This document shows, one piece after another, positions 18,342 to 27,251 of a stretch of DNA of 35,610 bases; position 1 is the first letter of the stretch, and the number at the start of each line of letters is the position of its first letter. This DNA is from Deltaproteobacteria bacterium. Lineage in GTDB: Bacteria; Myxococcota_A; Polyangia; Nannocystales; Nannocystaceae. Below the pieces are notes generated by a model that made no database searches, was not told the DNA's origin, and worked only from the letters and a program-made list of their open reading frames with translations. The DNA lies in the NCBI GenBank assembly GCA_947492135.1, contig CANLQR010000015.1:1-35610 (forward strand). Reading direction: 5' to 3'. The translations under genes were made by a program, and so were the position numbers.

Positions 18342-18665
18342 TCAAGGTGACACCGCCGGCTCGCGCGCGCGGAGCCAGACCTCGACCTCGAGGCGCTGGT
18401 GCGGCGGATCCTCGGCGGAGAGATCGGCGAGCGCGAGGTGGGCGAGCTCCAGCGCGCGTCCGCTATCTACGGATTGCGCGAGCACGAAGCGCGACTCTGC
18501 GATCTCGAGCGGGGCGGCGGCTTTGCGCAGCTTCACCGCCCGCTCGGCCAGCGCAATCGCCTCCGTCGTGCGGCCACGCGCGAGCGCGATGGCAGCGAGC
18601 CCGGTGAGCGGCTCGGCCATGGCGCCCCGGCGAGCCCCGACGGGCTGCAGCGCGTGTGCCGGCAA
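18342..18665 (-). pseudogene. Remnant: TPR-like tail of a large regulatory protein or kinase
   Basis: A 107-codon frame read from 18665 looks like the extreme C-terminus of a TPR protein: EPLTGLAAIALARGRTTEA, IALAERAVKLRKAAAPLEI, AESRFVLAQSVDSGRALELA, HLALADLSAEDPPHQRLEVE, VWLRAREPAVSP. The style matches the tails of myxobacterial Ser/Thr kinases such as the one at 12706-15912. No kinase or further TPR units precede it; the sequence just upstream is the end of another gene. I infer a deletion remnant, although an independent short protein is possible. Confidence 0.55.
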
Positions 18666-18684
18666 CTACAGAGCCCGGGCACCG

Positions 18685-19284
18685 TCAAAACCTGCCGCTG
18701 ATCGTAAACCCGAGGCGGCCGCGTCCGGCGAGCGGGCCGACCTGCACCGGAAGCGTTCGCATCGCGACGCGCTCGTGGGCGAGCACCATCGCGAGGTCGA
18801 ACGCAAAGAGCCACGCGCCCTGGATCACCACGGCGGTGCCGTAGCCCTCCACCCGCCGTTGCGCGTAGCGACGCCCGAGGCCGGCCGTCAGGGCACCCGC
18901 ACCGATATAAGCGATGTCGAGCGCGCCGTTGATGGCGAACACCCGGCGAGTTCGCCGGTTCACGCGGCGTGCCTCGAGGATCGACTTCACTTCTGGCGGT
19001 CGCCTGGCGCTGCCCACGAGACCCACGATTCCAAGCGTCAGGTTCACCGAGTTCCACAGCGCATTCATCTCGTGGATGTAGCGCGCGTCGCCGTCGACGA
19101 TCAGCGCGCCGGTGATCCCACCGGCGATGTTCGCGACGGCCCACCCCGTCAGGACGCCCATGCCGACAAGCTGCGTCCGACGATGCGCACGTGTAAATCG
19201 CTCGACGGGCGCGACGCCGTCGCTGGACTCGCTGACGCCGACCGGGACGATCAGAAGCACGGTCGCGAGCCAGGCGGTCGTCAT
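18685..19284 (-). CDS. DUF6992-like membrane protein
   Basis: A 199-residue protein from ATG 19284 with an N-terminal signal or membrane segment (MTTAWLATVLLIVPVGVS). Further hydrophobic segments follow: LVGMGVLTGWAVANIAGGIT; MNALWNSVNLTLGIVGLVGS; VFAINGALDIAYIGAGALTA; VVIQGAWLFAFDLAMVLAHE. The HEMNALWNSVNLTLG block resembles DUF6992-type membrane proteins of unknown function. It ends with a strand-like LGFTISGRF. It is divergent from the secreted protein gene at 19417. Confidence 0.65.
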   Translation of the reverse strand: MTTAWLATVLLIVPVGVSESSDGVAPVERFTRAHRRTQLVGMGVLTGWAVANIAGGITGALIVDGDARYIHEMNALWNSVNLTLGIVGLVGSARRPPEVKSILEARRVNRRTRRVFAINGALDIAYIGAGALTAGLGRRYAQRRVEGYGTAVVIQGAWLFAFDLAMVLAHERVAMRTLPVQVGPLAGRGRLGFTISGRF

Positions 19285-19416
19285 GCTCGACCGACTATGC
19301 CCTGGGCAGGCACATCAGCGAAGACGCCGCTCGCTCGTTCGATCGGCGGTCGATTTCCGCGCAGCGCGATGATCGAACCCTCGTGACCCTGGTCTACCCG
19401 TTGCGGAGACCCAACA

Positions 19417-20283
19417 ATGCACCATTGTTCTACACGCGTCGCGGCTGGCCTCGGCCTCGCCTTGCTCACCTTCGCCACCGCCGCCTCGGCGGCCCCCGGC
19501 GGCAGCAAGATGGGGAAGAGCGACCTGACCGTCTTCAGCACAACGCCGGCATCACCCCCACCCACGACCCTCTCGCCCGCCGACGCAAAACGGCTGATCA
19601 TCGATGGCACTCCGGGCGACTGGAAGTTCGTGACGTCGGCGACCGGTGGGCTGACCTCCGGCAAGCGGCTCAAGCTGGCCAGCGACTACTCGGGTCACTG
19701 CCTGACGTACAAATCTCAGGACGCGGGCATCAACCTCGGCCACGTCGGGGACTGCAGCGGCACGACTGGCGGCGACAACTTCTCGTTCGACAAGGGGGTC
19801 GGCGACACCGCGGGCGGCGCGATCAAGTTCGGCGACGTCGTCGGCATCGCGGTGTCCACCAACAACGGCCGCAAGTACGTGTGCTACGGCCAACGCGACA
19901 ACGGCATCAACCTCAACTGGGGCGCCAACGATGCCGAATGCAAGGCGCGCAACGGCAGCAAGGGCAACGGTGCGATCCAGTGGAAGCTGATGCCGGTCGC
20001 CGGGAGCTCGAAGAAGGTGGGCGATCCGGTGGATCTGACCGATCGCGTGTCGCTGCACAACATCGTGATCGACAAGCCCGTGGTCAAGTGCGCGCGTATC
20101 TACAAGGTGACCCTACCGCCGACGTGGTATGCCGGCGACCTGAAGTGGCGCGACGACTGCATGCACCACGAGCTGATCTGGACGCACAAGGATCTGTTGC
20201 GATCGTTGGGTGAAGATCCCAAAGCGCTGGCGCTGAGCTTCGTGCCTGCGCAGTACCGTGCAATCCTCGAGAAGGTGTTCTAG
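19417..20283 (+). CDS. Secreted protein with duplicated GINL motif
   Basis: A 288-residue protein from ATG 19417, with GGAG upstream. A signal peptide (LGLALLTFATAASAA) is cleaved near residue 26. Residues about 80-170 contain two related units: CLTYKSQDAGINLGHVGDC and VCYGQRDNGINLNWGANDAE, each Cys-x-Tyr through GINL to a Cys, suggesting a beta-rich domain built by duplication, perhaps trefoil-like. The C-terminal third (WKLMPVAGSSKKVGDPVDL, WYAGDLKWRDDCMHHELIW) has no recognised family. The cell-wall amidase gene follows 52 bases later on the same strand, so both may be cotranscribed and act outside the inner membrane. Confidence 0.65.
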   Translation: MHHCSTRVAAGLGLALLTFATAASAAPGGSKMGKSDLTVFSTTPASPPPTTLSPADAKRLIIDGTPGDWKFVTSATGGLTSGKRLKLASDYSGHCLTYKSQDAGINLGHVGDCSGTTGGDNFSFDKGVGDTAGGAIKFGDVVGIAVSTNNGRKYVCYGQRDNGINLNWGANDAECKARNGSKGNGAIQWKLMPVAGSSKKVGDPVDLTDRVSLHNIVIDKPVVKCARIYKVTLPPTWYAGDLKWRDDCMHHELIWTHKDLLRSLGEDPKALALSFVPAQYRAILEKVF

Positions 20284-20335
20284 GACTCCACTTTGGGCTG
20301 ATCGATTCGGTCGCGCGCCAGTCTGTCTGCCCGAC

Positions 20336-21811
20336 ATGAACCCCCGAGTCCCGTCCCGAGTCCACGCCCTGCTCACCCTCACCCTCGCCGCCGGTGCATG
20401 CGACGTCGGTTCCGCGGTCGACGATGCCCCCTTGGTCGTCGATCGCGGGGTCGAGCCGACGCCGACGATGGCCATGAGCCTGCTGACGGCCGCCGCGACG
20501 GCCGACTGCGCGACGGTCAAGGCCGTCAAGCTCGCGAGCGCCTGGCGGACCTGCACGGGGGACAAGGAGGCCGCCTGCTCGAAGTGGGGGCCGTCGATCT
20601 CGCAACTCTGCCCCGCGCAGACCGGTCGCGCTGCGGGGCTCGCGATCGACTTCCGCTACTTCGGGGAGGTCGACTGCCGCAGCAATGAGCGCACCGAGCC
20701 GATCAAGCGCATCGTGATCCACAACGGCGACCACGCGCGAGGCAACAACGACAACTGGAAGTGCCGTCAGTCGGCGGCGCACTACACCATCGATCGCGAT
20801 GGGACGATCTACCAGCACATGGGCGAGGAGCGGGTCGCCTGGCACGCGCGACCCGTCAACGGCGACACCATCGGCATCGAACTCGCGATCAAGCGCAAGT
20901 ACGGCGAGTCCTGCAACAGCGTCAATGACTTCGACAAGATCGCCAAGGCCGAGGGCCTCGATGGCGCGGACATCGTCGCCGACATGTGCGGGGTGACGGC
21001 CGCGCTGTACGCCTCGCTGTCGAGGCTGATCCCGGACATCAAGGCTCGCAACCCGATCATCGCGGATAGCGTCGTCGGGCACTGCGAGGTCGGCGATACC
21101 AACCACGGCGACCCCAAGGCGTTTCACTATCCCGCGATCGGTGCGGCACCCCGCAAGAACGTGGGTCACTGCTCGTGGCAGCACATCTCAGCGGTGAAGT
21201 CTCCGTTTGTGGTCGCGATGGCGGCAGGCGACGGGGCGCGCATCTATGTCAACGGCACGACCGCCGACGGCGTCGAGATCGGCGATCACGGTTACCTCGA
21301 AGAGGACGACGAGAGCATCAAGTTGTGGTTCGTGGTCGACGCTGTCACCAAGGACGGCGCCTCGGCCCGCGTTGCGATGTCAGCCGCGGTCGCGCGCTCG
21401 CTGCACGCCACCGTGGTGGCGACCCCCGGTAGCACCCCCAAGGCGTTGTTCGGCAAGGCCGCCGCCGCCGGTGTTGCTGGCAAAAAGCCGGTGCTCGGCT
21501 CGTGCGAGACCGACTACACCTACCTGAAGACGGCCAAGATCGCGTCGTGGACCAAGCGCGCTGACGGCACGATCGACACCGTGACGCTCACGGGCGCGGG
21601 CTGGTCGGACCGCGTCTGCGACGACTCGAGCGGCATGATCTATCTTGGCGCCGCGACCGACAAGTACGTGAGCGACGGCGCGGGCAAGAAGATCCGCCTT
21701 CGCATGAAGTCGGTCGAGGCCACCACCGCGGTTGCCGAGGTCATCGACGGTTCGCTCGACGAGACCCTGCTCGGCAGCAGCCGCCGTGTCGTCCTGCGCG
21801 CGCGGCCGTGA
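20336..21811 (+). CDS. N-acetylmuramoyl-L-alanine amidase (Amidase_2) lipoprotein
   Basis: A 491-residue protein from ATG 20336 with a lipoprotein-like signal (LTLAAGAC, Cys 22). The amidase domain covers about 122-265: IKRIVIHN (H129), SAAHYTIDRDGTIYQ (H149), WHARPVNGDTIGIEL and VVGHCEVGDTNHGDP (H249, D259). H129, H249 and D259 match the zinc ligands of Amidase_2 enzymes, which cut the bond between muramic acid and L-Ala in peptidoglycan. The family-typical Tyr and Glu positions are present. A region of about 200 residues follows with beta-rich character (GARIYVNGTTADGVEIGDHG; DGTIDTVTLTGAGWSDRVC) of unknown role, possibly wall binding. Likely roles are wall turnover or predatory lysis (inference). 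Confidence 0.88.
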   Translation: MNPRVPSRVHALLTLTLAAGACDVGSAVDDAPLVVDRGVEPTPTMAMSLLTAAATADCATVKAVKLASAWRTCTGDKEAACSKWGPSISQLCPAQTGRAAGLAIDFRYFGEVDCRSNERTEPIKRIVIHNGDHARGNNDNWKCRQSAAHYTIDRDGTIYQHMGEERVAWHARPVNGDTIGIELAIKRKYGESCNSVNDFDKIAKAEGLDGADIVADMCGVTAALYASLSRLIPDIKARNPIIADSVVGHCEVGDTNHGDPKAFHYPAIGAAPRKNVGHCSWQHISAVKSPFVVAMAAGDGARIYVNGTTADGVEIGDHGYLEEDDESIKLWFVVDAVTKDGASARVAMSAAVARSLHATVVATPGSTPKALFGKAAAAGVAGKKPVLGSCETDYTYLKTAKIASWTKRADGTIDTVTLTGAGWSDRVCDDSSGMIYLGAATDKYVSDGAGKKIRLRMKSVEATTAVAEVIDGSLDETLLGSSRRVVLRARP

Positions 21812-21828
21812 CCACGTCGCTCGTCGAA

Positions 21829-23224
21829 TCACCGCGTACAGGCGGTGATCCGGCTGTAGTTGCCGTCGTCGATGTTGTTCCAGTAGGTGCAGTTGTCGGC
21901 TTCGCCGCAGCCGAGGCAGGGTCCGACGTAGTAGTTGTTGTTCCCGTTCGAGAAGTGCCAGGCGTTGTCGCCGCCAGCGCAGTCTGCCGGGTCAGCGCAA
22001 CACTGCGGCGCACCGCCACACATCGTGGCGTAGCCCTGCGTGGCTCGGTACACGGCGGAGACGTCGAGGCAGTAGCCGTCCATCAGCCAGTTGTCGTAGG
22101 TGATGGGTTGCCAGCCGAAACAGGAGTCGCAAGCGTTCTCGGAGTTTGCCCCGTCCGTGCAGGTGAAACGAATACAGCGACCGGCGTCGGTGAAGCAGCC
22201 CGAGTCGCCCCAACAGTCGTTGCCACAATCCGCGAAGCACGCGTCGCAGCCGTCGTCGGGGTTGTCGTTCGCGTCGTCGCAGATCTCGCCGGCAGCGAAG
22301 TTGGAGTTTGCGTCGCCGCAGAAGGGAAGGGTGCAGTCGTCATCGCACGCGGCCGACTCACCGCTGTCGTCGCAGACCTCGCCGGCCGTGACGTTGATCT
22401 GGCCGTCCCCGCAATCGGCGATGGTGCAATCGGCGTTGCACATGGCGGACTCTCCAGCGTCGTCGCACTGCTCGTTCGGAAGGCTGAGCAGGCCGTCGCC
22501 ACAATCAGCGATCTGACAGCTGCCGTCACAGGTCGAGCTGCCCTCGGGGCCGTCGTCGCAGACCTCGCCCGCGGTGGCATTGATCTCTCCGTCGCCGCAC
22601 GACGCATCGGTGCAGTTGAGGTCGCAATCGACCGATTCACCGGCGTCGTCACACTCCTCGTCCGCCTGCTCGCTGATGACACCGTCGCCACAAAACACCG
22701 CGGTGCAGTTGGTGTTGCACGTCAGACTGCCGTCAGGGCCGTCGTCGCAGGTCTCGCCGGCGCTGGCGTTCACGATGGTATCGCCGCACTCGGCGAGCGA
22801 GCAGTCCGCGTTGCACGTCGCCGTCTCACCGGCAGCGCCGGGATCGCAGTACTCGCCGGCGGGGAAGTTCTCGAAGCCGTCACCACACACGGGCACGGTG
22901 CAGTCCGCGTCGCAAAGCAACTGCGAGTCGCCCAGGTCGCACTCCTCATCCCCATCGACGACTCCGTCTCCGCAGGTCGGCGGCACTCCGGTCGACGAAC
23001 GAGTCCCCGGAGGAGGACTCGGTGGTCGGATCCTCGGTGGTCACGGTGCTGGTGTCCGCCGAGGTGAGGCTTCCCTCCGTCGTGTCGCTGGAGCTCCCTA
23101 CCGACGGATCGGTCGTGGTCGCATCGGTCGGGTCCACGGTGTCCTCGTTGGATGTCGGCGTGCTGCTCGGGCACGCGAGCAGGAGTCCAGACAACGAGCC
23201 CAAAAGCAGGATGCGCGCCTTCAT
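21829..23224 (-). pseudogene. DUF4215 cysteine-repeat lipoprotein interrupted by a frameshift
   Basis: ATG 23224 begins a lipoprotein signal (LSGLLLAC, Cys 18) followed by a Thr/Ser/Asp linker ([19 protein letters not shown]). Near 22995-23003 the frame turns to Arg-rich shadow, while the adjacent frame takes over at [20 protein letters not shown] and continues to TGA at 21829. Removing one base joins them into about 465 residues. The main part has eight repeats of the type CGDG..N..AGE.CDDG...C...C (DUF4215/Myxococcus Cys-rich repeat), then a Cys-rich C-terminal domain ([36 protein letters not shown]). Such proteins are exported and disulfide-rich, with unknown role. The indel may be real or a sequence error. 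Confidence 0.8.
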
Positions 23225-23360
23225 GAGTGTGTCGAGCCTATCACCGTCGTCGCGAGCGGTGGGCGCGGATTGGCGTCGCGGCGCACACGGGCGGAAGCGA
23301 GCAGATCTGATCGGACACTGCGCCTGAACCGCTCACGGGAGCTGGGGACCAAAGGTGGCC

Positions 23361-23750
23361 TCAAGCCAGCGGCAACAAGAAGAGCCCGAGAATCGCCAGC
23401 ATGCCGACGCCCCAGAGTGCCGAGCGCACGGTCCCCAGATTCACGAGATACGTCAGGACGTACAGCGCGCGCGAGACCACGAAGGTGAGGCTCAACACCG
23501 CGGCGTGCGAAGCATCGGCGCCGGTGATGTGCGCGATGATCACGGCAGCAGCGAAGGGTGGAAACACCTCGAACGAATTGAGATGTGCGCCACGGGCCCG
23601 TGCCCCGAAGCCGGAGAGCTTGTCCTGCTGCGCCCGCGGGTGGAGGTTGTCATAGCCCTCGGGCTGACGCGCCATGGCGACGCTCAGGGGGATCTTGGGC
23701 AGATAGGCCAGCAGCCAGGCGAGCAGTACGCAGAGGATCGGGGTGGTCAC
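23361..23750 (-). CDS. MAPEG family membrane protein
   Basis: A 129-residue protein from ATG 23750 with four membrane helices (MTTPILCVLLAWLLAYLPKI; FPPFAAAVIIAHITG; AAVLSLTFVVSRALYVLTYL; SALWGVGMLAILGLFLLPLA). The segment YDNLHPRAQQ, then GARARGAHLNSFEVFP, is the MAPEG signature (Arg-Ala...His-x-N...E-x-x-P). The family includes glutathione-dependent membrane enzymes, and bacterial members are mostly of unknown substrate. Length is normal for the family. It is a single gene, with 136 bases to the Cys-repeat gene downstream and 68 bases to the lipoprotein upstream, all on the minus strand. Confidence 0.9.
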   Translation of the reverse strand: MTTPILCVLLAWLLAYLPKIPLSVAMARQPEGYDNLHPRAQQDKLSGFGARARGAHLNSFEVFPPFAAAVIIAHITGADASHAAVLSLTFVVSRALYVLTYLVNLGTVRSALWGVGMLAILGLFLLPLA

Positions 23751-23818
23751 GCGCCCACAGACCTACCAAATTTTGCCAGCGAGCGTCGACCTTGCACGAA
23801 CCGGCGCGGCGGACCAGG

Positions 23819-24634
23819 TCAGCCACGATCAGGGCACGCGACCGCTGCACCGAGCACGGCCAGCGGTACGTCGAGGTCGAAGGTCGCGTCGACGCCTTGG
23901 GCGACGATCGAGACCGAGTGCGCGCGATGGGTCGCCGCTGCGCGCGTGCCGGGTGGACGATCGTCCTCGAACAGGCGACCGAAGCTGGCCCGAACGCCGG
24001 CGCCGACCGCAAGCGCACCGACCACGTGCTCGCGACTCGTCGTGCCTGGCTTGCCGCGGCAGCCCTCGTAGTGCACGCGGATCGTCACCTCCGAGAGTGC
24101 AACTGGCAGCGGATTGCGAAAGTCGATGATCAGCTGCTCTGCCGACGCGCTCGCGGTCAGCTCGACCAATCCGCGCAACGAGTCGCGGGCGAAGTACGCG
24201 CTGGGGCTGCCGCCGGCGCGGACGATCCGTAGACCTCGCGGAGTGAACACCCAGTCCGATCGCATCTGAGGTGTTGGACACGGCGCGACCACGGTGGTCT
24301 TGACCCGAGCATCGGGCAGCGGACCCGGTTGGCCGTGGGCGACCACCGGGTGATCGAGCCACTGCAGCTCGCTGTCGGCGAGCGCGTTGGTCGGCGTCCA
24401 ACCGATCATCGGCTCGACGTCGACCCAGCGTTGCACACCGCCGGGACACTCGGGTTCACCGCGTTGCCCGAGCACTCCCACGTACCAGGCACCTTGGTGC
24501 ACCGCAGGCTGCAGGCCGATCGGGGCGGCAGCGATCGGGGCGTCGCCCGCAGGCGGCGCGGACACCCGCTGCGCAGGCGTGCAACCGGCTGCCAGCAAGA
24601 CCAACGTGAGCGCACAGCGACCGCCCAGCGGCAT
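23819..24634 (-). CDS. Hypothetical lipoprotein, last gene of the thiolase operon
   Basis: A 271-residue protein from ATG 24634. The start overlaps the upstream stop as TGATG, which implies translational coupling. The signal LTLVLLAAGC puts the lipidated Cys at residue 18. The mature part has AWYVGVLGQRGEPECPGGVQ, VDVEPMIGWTPTNALADSEL and a beta-rich half with LIIDFRNPLPVALSEVTIRV, HYEGCRGKPG and SVSIVAQGVDATFDLDVPLA, which may be an Ig-like sandwich. The family is not recognised. Why a lipoprotein is coupled to two cytosolic acyl-CoA enzymes is not clear. Confidence 0.75.
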   Translation of the reverse strand: MPLGGRCALTLVLLAAGCTPAQRVSAPPAGDAPIAAAPIGLQPAVHQGAWYVGVLGQRGEPECPGGVQRWVDVEPMIGWTPTNALADSELQWLDHPVVAHGQPGPLPDARVKTTVVAPCPTPQMRSDWVFTPRGLRIVRAGGSPSAYFARDSLRGLVELTASASAEQLIIDFRNPLPVALSEVTIRVHYEGCRGKPGTTSREHVVGALAVGAGVRASFGRLFEDDRPPGTRAAATHRAHSVSIVAQGVDATFDLDVPLAVLGAAVACPDRG

Positions 24635-25905
24635 CAACCGGCACCCAGGCGCCAGGCATCGACCGCTGCGTGGACCTCGGCGTCGGCCAGGACGTGATCC
24701 GTGCGCTTCGCGAGCTCGAAGAGGTGCTTGACCAGCCCCTTCTCGGGCTCGATCTGCCGCTGCTGCAACCAGAACACCACGTTCGACTCTCCGGACTGAA
24801 AGCCGATCTCGATGGCCTGCTGCTTGCCGAACCAACCGGCCGGTACACCCGAGTAGATGCGATCGGCCAGGTCCGCGTCGCCCCTGCGGATCGCCTTGAT
24901 GACCGCCGCCGCGTGGACGCCGGTCGCCGTGCGAAAGGCGTCGTCGCCGACCAGCGGATATTGACCTGGGATGGTCACACCCAGGGCCGCGGCGACCTTG
25001 CGGCACCACGGCACCAGGTTGGTGAGGTCGCGATCCCCGAGCTCACCCATGATCTTCAGGTTCATGAGCGTCTGATCGAGCGCCGCATTGCCGACCCGCT
25101 CACCGACACCCAACGCGGTGCCGTGGATCCGATCGGCCCCCGCGACGATTGCCCGCAGATTGTTGATCACCCCGAGCCCGCGGTCGTTGTGACCGTGCCA
25201 GTCGATGCCAACGTGGCTCGCGCCCAAGGACTCGAGCACCAGACGGGTGAAACCCACCAGGTCGCCGACACCCTCGGGCGTGACATGACCCACCGTGTCG
25301 CACAGACACAAGCGCGTCACGCCGTGATCGACCGCCGCACGAAACAAAGGATCGAGGATTGCTGGCGGCGTGCGTGTGGTGTCCTCGGTGACGAACGTCA
25401 TCGGCAGCCCGTGGGCCCGACACAGCTCGGCCGCCATGATCGTACGCTCGAGCAGAAGCTCGACGGTCCAGGCCTCGGCGTACATTCGAATCGGGCTCGA
25501 CCCGAGGAACGCGTAGACCGTGATCGACGCGCCGGTTCGCTGGGCGATGTCCGCGATCGCATCGATATCGGCTTTGTGCGTGCGCGCGGCGCAGGCGTAC
25601 TCGATGCCGAGTCGCTCTCGCTCGGCATACTCGATCAGCTCGGTGACATCAGCCACCGCGCGGGCCCCCGCGCCGGGAAGTCCCAGATCGAACGCATCGA
25701 TCCCCAAGCTCGCGCCGAGCCGCACGATCTCGCGTTTGTCCTCGATGCTGGGGTCGCGAACGCTGGGCGACTGCAGCCCGTCGCGCAAGGTCTCGTCGAA
25801 GAACGAGACCTTGCGATCGACCAACCCACCGAGCCGCCCCTGGCGAGTGCGCGTGTTCCAGTCGTAGATGAGCGCTGATGCGGGGGGTTCGGTGGCCGTT
25901 GTCAT
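24634..25905 (-). CDS. DRE-TIM acyltransferase (2-isopropylmalate/homocitrate synthase-like)
   Basis: A 423-residue protein from ATG 25905. Residues 34-45 hold SFFDETLRDGLQ, the metal-binding Asp and catalytic Arg region (D37, R41, D42, Q45) of the DRE-TIM metallolyase superfamily. DWHGHNDRGLGVIN supplies the HxH metal ligands (H237, H239) and N240. Other typical blocks are RLCLCDTVGHVTPEG and TALGVGERVGNAALD. The family condenses an acyl-CoA with a 2-oxoacid (LeuA, homocitrate and citramalate synthases) or cleaves HMG-CoA. This protein is shorter than LeuA and lacks its C-terminal regulatory domain. Its place 19 bases after a thiolase suggests a CoA-linked pathway other than ordinary leucine synthesis (inference). 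The exact substrate cannot be read from the sequence. Confidence 0.85.
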   Translation of the reverse strand: MTTATEPPASALIYDWNTRTRQGRLGGLVDRKVSFFDETLRDGLQSPSVRDPSIEDKREIVRLGASLGIDAFDLGLPGAGARAVADVTELIEYAERERLGIEYACAARTHKADIDAIADIAQRTGASITVYAFLGSSPIRMYAEAWTVELLLERTIMAAELCRAHGLPMTFVTEDTTRTPPAILDPLFRAAVDHGVTRLCLCDTVGHVTPEGVGDLVGFTRLVLESLGASHVGIDWHGHNDRGLGVINNLRAIVAGADRIHGTALGVGERVGNAALDQTLMNLKIMGELGDRDLTNLVPWCRKVAAALGVTIPGQYPLVGDDAFRTATGVHAAAVIKAIRRGDADLADRIYSGVPAGWFGKQQAIEIGFQSGESNVVFWLQQRQIEPEKGLVKHLFELAKRTDHVLADAEVHAAVDAWRLGAG

Positions 25906-25924
25906 GCGCTGACCTTCGGAACCG

Positions 25925-27124
25925 TCAGACCGATTCGATCACCACGGCGATGCCCTGGCCGCCACCGATGCAGGCCGAGCCCACACCATAGCGACCCTTG
26001 CGGCGCCGCAGCTCGTGGACCAGGTGCGCCATGATCCGTGCGCCCGAGGCCGCCAGCGGATGACCCAGCGCGATGGCACCGCCATCGACGTTGGTGCGCT
26101 CGCGATCGAGGCCAAGCTCTTTTTCGCAGGCCAAGAACTGCGGCGCGAAGGCCTCGTTGATCTCGAACAGATCGATGTCGCCTTGCGCAATGCCGGCGCG
26201 CTCGAGCGCACCACGGATCGCAGGCACCGGGCCGATGCCCATGATGGTGGGATCGACGCCGGCGGTGTGCCACTGGACCACGCGTGCCAGCGGCGACAGC
26301 CCGTGGCGCTTGACGGCCTCCTCGGTCGCGAGCACCAACGCGCCCGCGCCGTCGCAGATCCCCGACGCGTTGCCGGCCGAGACCACGCCGTCCTTTTTGA
26401 AGACGGGAGGCAACTTGGCCATGCCCTCGAGCGTGGCCTCGGGTCGCGGGTGCTCGTCGGTGTCGAACACCTCGGGACCCTTGCGGCCCTTGAGCTCGAC
26501 CGGCGTGAGCTCGGCGGCGAAGCGGCCGGCCGCGTGGGCAGCAGCCCAGCTTTGCTGGCTGCGCAGACCGTAGGCGTCGCACTGCTCGCGGGTGAGTCCG
26601 TGCTTCTCGGCGAGGTTCTCGGCCGTGACCGCCATCGCACAACCCGCGTACGGGTCGAACAGCGACGACCACAGGGTGTCCTCGAGCTTGGGATCCGTGC
26701 CGAACTTCGTGCCCCAACGCAGGCCACGGGCCGCGTACGGCGCCTGGCTCATGTTCTCGGTGCCGCCGACGAGCACGATCTCGGCGTCGCCCGCGAGCAT
26801 CTCGTGGGCGCCACTGACGATCGCCTGAAAACCCGAGCCGCACAGGCGGTTGACCGTGAGCGCAGGCGTCGGGATCGGCACGCCAGCCTTGAGGCCGATG
26901 TGTCTGGCCATGTACAGCGCGTCCGCGGAGGTGTGCGAGACGTTGCCGAACACAACATGATCGATCGCGTCAGCGGGCACGCCACCGGCTGCCAGCGCCG
27001 CCTTGGCCGCGATGACACCGAGATCGATCGCGCTGAGATCCTTGAGCTTGCCGCCGAACGCACCAAAGGGTGTGCGCTTGGCTGCGACGATGTAGATCGG
27101 ACGGGAGAGGGTTTTTGCGGGCAT
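25925..27124 (-). CDS. Thiolase (acetyl-CoA C-acyltransferase)
   Basis: A 399-residue protein from ATG 27124, with GAGG six bases before the start. It is a full-length thiolase: nucleophile Cys95 in VNRLCGSGFQAI, NEAFAPQ (N323-Q329), His355 in GGAIALGHPLAASG and Cys385 in SACIGGGQG. These define the Claisen-type enzyme that joins two acyl-CoA or cleaves 3-ketoacyl-CoA. It is the first gene of a minus-strand operon with the DRE-TIM enzyme and a lipoprotein. Whether it works in beta-oxidation, acetoacetyl-CoA formation or a special route is not decided by sequence alone. Inverted repeats just upstream suggest control by a DNA-binding regulator. Confidence 0.95.
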   Translation of the reverse strand: MPAKTLSRPIYIVAAKRTPFGAFGGKLKDLSAIDLGVIAAKAALAAGGVPADAIDHVVFGNVSHTSADALYMARHIGLKAGVPIPTPALTVNRLCGSGFQAIVSGAHEMLAGDAEIVLVGGTENMSQAPYAARGLRWGTKFGTDPKLEDTLWSSLFDPYAGCAMAVTAENLAEKHGLTREQCDAYGLRSQQSWAAAHAAGRFAAELTPVELKGRKGPEVFDTDEHPRPEATLEGMAKLPPVFKKDGVVSAGNASGICDGAGALVLATEEAVKRHGLSPLARVVQWHTAGVDPTIMGIGPVPAIRGALERAGIAQGDIDLFEINEAFAPQFLACEKELGLDRERTNVDGGAIALGHPLAASGARIMAHLVHELRRRKGRYGVGSACIGGGQGIAVVIESV

Positions 27125-27145
27125 GTGGGCCTCGAGCGAACCGGT

Positions 27146-27196
27146 GTAGCGTAGTGCACGAAAGCAGCGTGCACCCGTGCTACGAGCCCGTGCACG
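27146..27196. promoter_or_regulatory. Nested inverted repeats upstream of the thiolase operon
   Basis: GTGCACG-7-CGTGCAC (27154-27174) is a perfect inverted repeat, flanked by a second pair GTAGC (27146-27150) and GCTAC (27179-27183). CGTGCACG, an 8-base palindrome, recurs at 27189-27196. The cluster lies 22-72 bases before the thiolase start and 56-106 bases before the divergent gene, a typical place for a TetR- or GntR-type operator. The regulator is not in the window. Confidence 0.5.
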
Positions 27197-27251
27197 CGAG
27201 TCGCATCCGTTGACTTTCCTCACGGAATGCGACGAGCGTACAATCGCGTTG

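Noticed and set aside
27210-27244. TTGACT and TACAAT as a sigma-70 promoter for the outer-membrane gene
   Set aside because: The elements are 23 bases apart, too far for a normal promoter.
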